From Blasia pusilla (taxonomy: Eukaryota > Marchantiophyta > Marchantiopsida > Blasiales), in contig CM114271.1 in the NCBI GenBank assembly GCA_050084515.1, positions 55,304,001 through 55,368,000 on the forward strand: 64,000 nucleotides of DNA, in the 5' to 3' direction. Under the pieces are notes generated by a model, which did not search any database, was not told the origin of the DNA, and saw only the letters and a list, made by a program, of their open reading frames with translations. The position numbers and the translations under genes are program-made. Positions 57,731 through 64,000 of this stretch are shown here, piece after piece. How positions within the stretch are numbered: the first letter of the stretch is position 1; each line of letters opens with the position of its first letter.

Positions 57731-58255
57731 TGGTCCGAGCAAGAGAGTAGTACCCTCTCAAGCTTGTATACACTTTGAAGTCTTCCCATTCTTGATGGAA
57801 TAATAAACCACTCATTCATTCCTTCTGATGTGCGATGCTTACGTTTGGATAGTCTTTTTGGGTCTCCAGCGTGAAGAGTGAAATCAGACAAACCTTTCTC
57901 ATCAATGGAATAATCAACATGGAGTTGTATGAAATCTGTTTGACAGAGAGTAGCCTGCCAAGACGGATTGAGTTCCGAAAGTAGGAGAAGCCAACCTTAT
58001 TGTTGAGATCTCTGTGAGGTTCCTAGATGTCGAGAGAAAAATTTGCTTGAGCGTGCTTTAAATTCCACTAGAGAGAATTGAAGAAGAAAACATAGGTACT
58101 AAGAAGGATCGGAAGATGTTACTGGAATACTGCATTTGAATTACATAATCAACCACACTACTTTTACAACATAATAATCACTTTACCCTCTCTTTTCATC
58201 CAACAATGATCCTCTTGGGGATCGAACTCTACAAAGGACTGTAAATTAGAAACAC

Positions 58256-59101
58256 TTGTACATTACAATGCAGGAAATGTCTCCGATGAGGTCTGGGGAC
58301 ACCATGAATCTAAAATCGATTAAGGAAATAGCCAAAGTTCAAGTGACGGACGATGAGGTCATGAGGACAACAAGTGTGGAGATGGTGGACATCTCTGAAG
58401 AAGCAAGAGGAGAGTCTTCGTCGTCATTGAGCGAGGTGGAAGAAATTGACGTTTATCGCATCGATGAATTTCCGGTGGACTTGCGAGCTCCTGTCCCAGA
58501 GCAACTGGCGGGCTTGGACACCGACCCAATCTTTGAGCAGGTAAGAAGAATTCGAGTTATGTGAAAGCTCATTATGTAATACATTGGCAAAACACAATCT
58601 TTTATTGACTTTGTCCCCATTGTGGCAGGTTGTTAAGCAGATAGCATTGATGGAGGGCCAAAAGTTCCCAAGAATTCCACTCTATCGACTGTAGACAATG
58701 GAGTACGTCCGCGAAATTTAGTCGGAGGAGGACATTGCAAAGTTGAAACAGTCGGCAGCGACGGGATCCTTCGTCAATAGCTTCCCTCCGTTCTATGTTC
58801 AGCCTTACGATGAACATGGAACCCAAGCTCTAGTGACGGAAGAGGACTTGGAGACGTTGGACATATTCTAGAGGATGAGAGACCAGGAGTTCAAAAGAGT
58901 GATTGAAGAAACCCAATTTAGCTGGATGCGGAACCTCCACTTCTTCATCTGGGATGGGAACCACAGGTATATGGCGTGGACGCAGTTTGCAAAGGAGCAC
59001 CCAAATTCATTGGAGGTGCATTTTAGCGTAAGGGCAGTCATGCTCCATCCATTTCCTCATCACATGGCAACGGGTGGAAATGGCAATGCATGCAATGAAT
59101 A
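58256..59101 (+). pseudogene. ParB/sulfiredoxin-like DGNHR gene, with three in-frame TAG codons
   Basis: Exon 1 runs to 58540 (acidic, Ser-rich: EARGESSSSLSEVEEIDVYR), with donor GAGCAG-GTAAGA. Exon 2 starts after TTGTGGCAG (58628) and ends at GAATAC-GTAAGT (59101). Exon 2 contains FSWMRNLHFFIWDGNHRYM followed by AWTQFAKEHPN. The DGNHR motif with a preceding hydrophobic strand is like the DGxHR motif of ParB/sulfiredoxin-fold proteins, where it forms a nucleotide-binding loop. Three TAG codons interrupt (58693, 58720 and 58870 vicinity), each where Trp would be plausible. Further exons are not recognised. The family is not firmly identified. It is followed immediately by the densest palindrome cluster. 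Confidence 0.45.
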
Positions 59102-59119
59102 CGTAAGTTTCCTCATCCT

Positions 59120-62090
59120 TATGTTTGATTGCTTCAACCCGTTGGAGTCCGACGGGTTGCATAATTGGAAAGCTTGAAGATGGACAGGAATGATTTGAGT
59201 CTCTTTCCTCCATCCCCTTTAAGTTTAAGGTCAAAGTCAAGCAAACCGTCGGAGTCCGACGGGTTGCCTGGTGACCAAGCACACCACATTAATCTGGGAT
59301 ACTAAAACCAATCGAACATTGACGGATTGAAAAATGACTACATGATTTATTTGTTCTGCAATCCATCAGACTCCGACGAGTTGCACAATGAGGGGTAAGA
59401 AATCATCGGACGCCTAAAACCAACTCGTCAAAGTCCGACGAGTTGCTAGACTGTCCGCTATTTTTTGGATACTTTTGGCCGAAAGCAACCCGTCAGATTC
59501 TGATGGGTTGCATTTTTCCCCTAGGGCAAGTGGTCGGAGTCCCAGAGCTTACTTTCAGGCATCCAATTCCAGCTTTACATGGCCATTGCGCAACCCGTTA
59601 GACTCCGACAGGTTGATGTGGGCAGCTTTTATCCGAAAACCTGTCTCGGAATGGAAGTCATTGTACAACCCGTCGGAGTCCGACGGGTCGAAACCAAGGA
59701 ATAGGAGTCAGCTTCTCGGAACCGAGAAGCTGCACCCCTCCCAACCCGTCGGAATTTAACAAGTTCCAACTCTTGCAACCCGTCGGAATCAGATGGCTTG
59801 CACCCCTTGCAAGCAAGCTCACCATAACAAAGGAAAGATTTTGAGAAGTGATTCCATTCCACCCTCCACCCACGAAAATCCAACTGTTTGGGAATCCGAA
59901 ATGGCAATCCGACAGGTTATAGGAATCCAACACGTCATAGAGAAGACAAGAAGCCTAAGACTCGTTTGACGATACTAGGGGAACGAGCCAAAAGTGAAGA
60001 AGCTCGCCACAATGCCTTAGAATTTTGTTTTCCAGGGAAAGAGTCCGATCACTCAAGCAGCCAACCTGTCGAAATCTGACAGCTTGCCTGGAAAGGGTTG
60101 AAAGTTGCAGTGGTCAAAAAGTGAAAAGTTGCAACCCGTCGGAATTAGTCAAGTTGCAAAATAAAAATTTTGAGTAGCTAGACAAACACAATCGACAAGT
60201 CCAAAAAAAATATTCAGCAAACTTTTACAAACACCATTATCGTTTGAAAAAATCTCGTCCTTTATTACATCCGAAGGAAGCTCGGAAATGTACATTTGAT
60301 CTAGTCTATGATTTCTTCATCCTCGTCATCTACAAATTTACTCCTAACTCTCCTAAGTTCCTGTACAAAAGGAATGTCTTGGGATACAAGTGGCTCCTCT
60401 GGCCGATTGTAGATGGGGATCGAAAATGTTGGCGAATTGGAGAGCCTCGGCCCCCCCAAGGTACACCATTATGGTCCCATGTAACCTGATTTGAATCCCA
60501 CCGCCTTCCTCGGCAGTATATCTTGTACACTCTACAATGTGACACCCATCCAGTATCAATATATGCTCCGTCCTTGGAAATACCATGATGGCAATCCAAT
60601 AGGTACTAGGAATCCAACACGTCTTAGAGAAGAGAAGAAGCCTACGCCTTGTTTGACGATACTAGGGGAAGGTGCCAAAGTGAAGAAGCCCGCCAGAATA
60701 CCTCTAAAGTTGGACCAACAAGGAAAGAGTCCGATCACTCACGCAGCCAACCTGTTGGAATCCGACAGGTTGCCTAGAAGTGGTTAAAAAGGTGCAGTGG
60801 TCAAAAAGTGAAAAGTTGTAAGCCGTGGAAATCCGACGGGTTGCAAAATAGAAGTCCTTAGAGTACATAGATGATCACATTCGACAAGACCAAAAAAGAT
60901 ATTCAGCAAACTTTTACAAACACCATCATCGTTCAAAAAAATCTTGTCCTTTATTACATCCAAAAGAAGCTCGGAACTGTACATCTGATCTATTCTATGA
61001 ATTCTTTTGCCTCGTCATCAAATAAATCCCTACTCCAAACGCTGTAGTCAAGCTGGGTCCTTGAGTTCTTTGAACTCACTCGTCATCGTCCGAGAGCTCT
61101 TCCACAATTATTGTTGGCCTTGCCCTCCCGAATTTTGGAATCGTGGGAAGTGACGATGGTGTCACTACCAATGGTGGGTCTGGAACCGGAGCTCTCGGCT
61201 TCGGAGGAGAGTTGTACGCCCCAACTAGCCTGTCGTAATTTGCCTTTGCCTCTTTGCAAAGGTCAAAAAGTTGCTGCCTTCCCTCAAGGCAGAGAATGTT
61301 CCTGCCACTCTGCCAGACGCCTCTAATACTTGCCCCTAAAAGGCCTACTAAGTCGAACACCAAGTCACCCGGCCTTGAGCAGAGCTCGATGAGCGTTTGC
61401 ATCAGGGCTGGCAACTTTTCCCTTCCTCCAAGTAAGGGGGTACCGTCTTGCATGTAAATTCCCGGGGGGGAATTGTATAAACTATCTAAGCTGTACCCAT
61501 TGGAGCATGGATCCACAGGATCTTAAACACCTGGAAGTTGTGCTCGGGCCGAACAAAGCAGTAAGCATAGGAGTGGTGCATCTGTAAAGAAGCACGTTGG
61601 AAATAATGTCAGCAACAAGAAAGAGCTACTTAACCACTCGTCTACTCTCAGTATGGTGACATAATGTGCAACACGTCCCCAAAGAACTTCGCTTAACCCC
61701 AGAGAACTTCGTTATAATCCTAAAATTGTAGCAACCTGTCGGAGTCCGACGGGTTGTTTTACAAGTGTCTTGTGATTTTTTTGTCCATGAGCAACCTGTC
61801 GGAAGACGACAGTTTGCTGGCTTAGAGCAGCCCATGGTTGGCTAAGAGCAACCTGTCGCTTTCAGACAGGTTGCAACATTCCAAAAACACAAGGAAAAAG
61901 CATAAGCACTTGCAACCCGTCGGGTTCCAATGGGTTGCATTCACCCAATGGAGACTTACAGTAAATTTGCAACTCGTCGCTTTCAGACGGATTGCACCAC
62001 CAAAGTCTCCAGCTCAAAGAATCCGACGGGTTGCATGCAGAGATGCAACCCGTCGGAGAAAGACAATTTGGATACGGATTTAGAGCCCTT
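59120..62090. repeat. Main palindrome cluster, about 20 copies
   Basis: Well-formed 26-27 bp copies: 59135-59160, 59241-59267, 59358-59384, 59421-59446, 59485-59511, 59590-59615, 59666-59690, 59775-59801, 60748-60772, 61731-61756, 61791-61817, 61848-61874, 61912-61938 and 61969-61995. Two adjoining half copies lie near 62018-62060. Arm consensus GCAACCYGTCGG / CCGACRGGTTGC. Spacing is irregular (about 40-900 bp). Some copies keep pairing through paired changes: 61848 has CTGTC with GACAG. Confidence 0.9.
59902..61022. repeat. Tandem duplication, about 688-bp period
   Basis: 59902-60145 resembles 60590-60830, and 60206-60335 resembles 60893-61022, both offset by 687-688 bp with several substitutions. 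Each unit carries palindrome copies and the shared phrase GACGATACTAGGGGAA. The - strand frames at 60599-60330 and 60586-60353 lie within unit 1 and have no known product. Confidence 0.8.
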
Positions 62091-63351
62091 ACCCGAATTT
62101 GACTCGTCGCGGATCGGAGTGGGTTCTCGTTCTTAATGACCCACGATTGCGCCGTCCTCCACTTCAGCGACCTCTTGCACAGTGGAGGTTGAAGAGCTTG
62201 TCCTCGCTCCCTCCAGTCAAAACTAAGAAACAGCCCTTGTCATTGAGATAAGCGTCTGCAAAGGAAAACAGGAAAGAAAGAAAGACATTCCAATCTGAGA
62301 CCCCGTCGAACGGATTCTCGTCCCACAAGCGCAACGCCAAGGGAAAATCAGCGACGAGGAGATCCACCTCCACCTCTTCGACCTCCCCATGGACCGTCTA
62401 GGGAGCGTGCCCGTTTCATTGAAGCTTCCGTCCCAGCGTTGTCAATTTCTCAATGGCGGGTGTCGATGCTTGTGAACTGAAACTTTTCAGCTCATCCAGA
62501 AGATTACTGCACTGAATGATGACGCTTGTCCGGGTCGTTGTTTCTCTATGTCTTCCCAAGGATGATGGAGTGTATTCCACATCCTGGTCTGCTCCCTAGG
62601 ACAACCTTGGCGCCTCTCGCTTTTGCTTCTCCGGAATCTGCGGTCGGCTTGTTGGGGTCTCTATTACCTCAAACTCTGGTGGAGTTTTTTCTGCAGAGAA
62701 CTTGGTCTGACCCTCTCTCCCCGCTCACCCGGATGATCCCGGCTCTCGCCTTGAATTCTCAGCCTCTCTTTGGGAAGACTCGGCCTCAAAATTCTTCGAT
62801 CCCCTTGCCTTGGCTTTGAGACCCGCTGTAGATTTGTCCTTGGCGGTGACGACCTTGGACACCAACTCCGTTGTCTCGAGGGCTTGCTCCTCCGCATCTC
62901 CTTCGAAAAAGTCTTTAGCCTGCACAAAATTGGGGATGTTGTCCCTACCTGCGGTCACTGCATCATAGAGCAGGCGTAGATTTTCACGGTTATGTCCTCA
63001 AGGTCGTTGAAGTCCAGCCAGATCGGGAAATTATCCACCTCCCAGTCGCACATGCTTTGAGCCATCTCCATGTCGTACATGGAAAATGTCTCTCCATCGG
63101 GCGGAGAAGCCCACAATTTGCAGGCTGCCGATATTTTTTGCCATGTACCTACATTCTTACAATGGACGAGGTACCTGAACACCATCCGTTGGGCAGCTCT
63201 TAGTCGAGATGCATCGGCCGCTTGCTCTTGAAGATCTCGCTTCTTCTTTGCGAAATCCCTTTTCTTCGCCTCTATTTCTTCATCAAGGTCTGCCTGAGGG
63301 AGGATGCGATCCTTGAACATCGTCTTGAAGCCTGGGTTTTTTATGGACTTG
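61076..63351 (-). pseudogene. Beta-class N4/N6 DNA methyltransferase-like gene, decayed or intron-split
   Basis: Three - strand parts. (1) 63351-62725: coiled-coil (DEEIEAKKRDFAKKKRDLQE), then WDKI-like and acidic segments with a frame change near 62957. (2) 62373-62164: VDLLVADFPLALRLWDENPF with YLNDKGCFLVLTG, the layout of motif IV (D/N-PP-Y/F; here ADFP) and the following strand. (3) 61516-61076: GGREKLPALMQTLIELCSRP then GDLVFDLVGLLGAS and NILCLEGRQQLFDL, the layout of motif I (family: PGDxVxDPFxGxGS) and its acidic SAM-binding residue. Motif IV before motif I is the beta-class order of N4/N6 enzymes. FxGxG is degenerate (LVGLLGAS), so activity is doubtful. Palindromes fill the gap between parts 2 and 3. 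Confidence 0.55.
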
Positions 63352-64000
63352 TGTGATACCCACAATTTTGTAATCTTGAAGAATATATCTTTTTATTCAA
63401 CGAAGACTCTTGTATATTATGATTTTGATTATGATTATTTATTATTATGAAGAAGAATAAGTGAATCACCAAGCTCCTAAGACAAGGCAGAGAGATGGAA
63501 GATCAAGGATTTGCTTTAGAGGAGAATCAAAAGCTGTAAAGAAGTATAAAGGATCAAGCGAAGCTTAACAAAGTCTAACGAAGCTCAACGAAGCTCTATA
63601 TACGAAGTAACTCGCTCTTGACCGAAGCGCGAAGCACAAAGAGCGAAGCGCAAAGCACGAAGAAGCGAAGCACGAAGAAGAATGAAGAACTTTGTCCTCC
63701 AGAAATTTAGCGCGGCGAAGCTCAGCATGATTGTGATTCGAAACGACACATAGTTAGAACAATTAGACTAGGAAAGGGCGAGACCCTTTGTATCAAATTG
63801 GTTGTTAAAACAGTTTTGTACCGCGGATTCACAAGGATCGTAGGAAAAGCTAAGAGAACCATAGATCTAGGTAGTTACAGATATTGAAGAGACACCAACT
63901 TCATCAAGAACGCTTCGGATCATAGAAACGCTCCTACTCTTGAGAATATTTAAGAAACAGGACAGAAGCTATTATCATCATTCGCTCATGAAGTCCTTAT
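63352..64000. mobile_element. Long direct repeat, copy 2 (LTR-like), runs off the window
   Basis: Same TGTGATACCCACAATTTTG start as 57056 and colinear with it to the window end. The CGAAGC-rich stretch is expanded here (63560-63690). It interrupts the 5' side of the methyltransferase-linked coiled-coil frame (-). Confidence 0.6.

Noticed and set aside
59120-62090. Palindromic repeats as a CRISPR array
   Set aside because: Spacing is irregular (40-900 bp), repeats diverge freely, there are no cas genes and the sequence is clearly eukaryotic.
61076-63351. A bacterial restriction-modification system or contamination
   Set aside because: No restriction enzyme is seen, the gene is broken or intron-split, and the surroundings are plant mobile elements with shared repeats.
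57056-63351. A complete LTR retrotransposon between the two direct repeats
   Set aside because: No primer-binding site, gag, protease, RT or integrase is visible in the interval.

Overview
The window looks like nuclear DNA of a land plant. Genes have GT-AG introns and TATA boxes, there is abundant Mutator-like (MULE) and Ty3/gypsy debris, and the only clearly intact host genes belong to the plant 'root cap' / LEA-like secreted protein family (Root_cap domain). The dense mobile-element content and the DNA methyltransferase relics may suggest a non-seed or early-diverging lineage; that is inference. No bacterial operon, rRNA or CRISPR is present.

Region 1 (1-8.8 kb) and region 3 (29.7-37.2 kb) form a duplicated root-cap locus. 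Block A (about 272-5954) carries one two-exon gene on the + strand. Block B (5955-about 8840) carries a second on the - strand. In the other arm, block A is present inverted (about 29749-33925) with its gene reduced to a broken first exon. Block B is present in direct orientation (34359-about 37243), offset by exactly 28,404 bp and nearly base-identical. The genes of the two B copies encode the same 358-residue protein. An alpha/beta-hydrolase-like reading frame runs through the B boundary in the second arm but is cut there in the first, so the second arm looks ancestral at that junction.

Region 2 (11-26.2 kb) is a mobile-element complex. A roughly 1.1 kb inverted repeat (about 11005-12105 and 25040-26150) carries a protein of unknown function and a tRNA-Arg-like fossil without a D arm. 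Between the arms lie a decayed MULE transposase with SWIM finger and zinc knuckle, a 317-codon frame with one in-frame TAG, a solo LTR with perfect 5-bp target duplication, a 450-bp polypurine block, and arrays of degenerate repeats rich in AGCCGCC.

Region 4 (37-48.5 kb) holds unrecognised sequence, then two decayed Ty3/gypsy elements, a chromodomain-like relic, and a stray root-cap exon-2 fragment at 44.55 kb.

Region 5 (48.5-64 kb) is the most unusual part. It contains a decayed C5-cytosine DNA methyltransferase (+), a decayed SWIM-finger transposase-like gene (-), a divergent coiled-coil gene with a good TATA box (+), a gene with a ParB/sulfiredoxin-like DGNHR motif (+), and a decayed beta-class N4/N6 DNA methyltransferase-like gene (-). 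All but the first are embedded in more than twenty copies of a 26-27 bp palindrome. Two long direct repeats (57056 and 63352 onward) look like LTRs inserted into coiled-coil-coding sequence.
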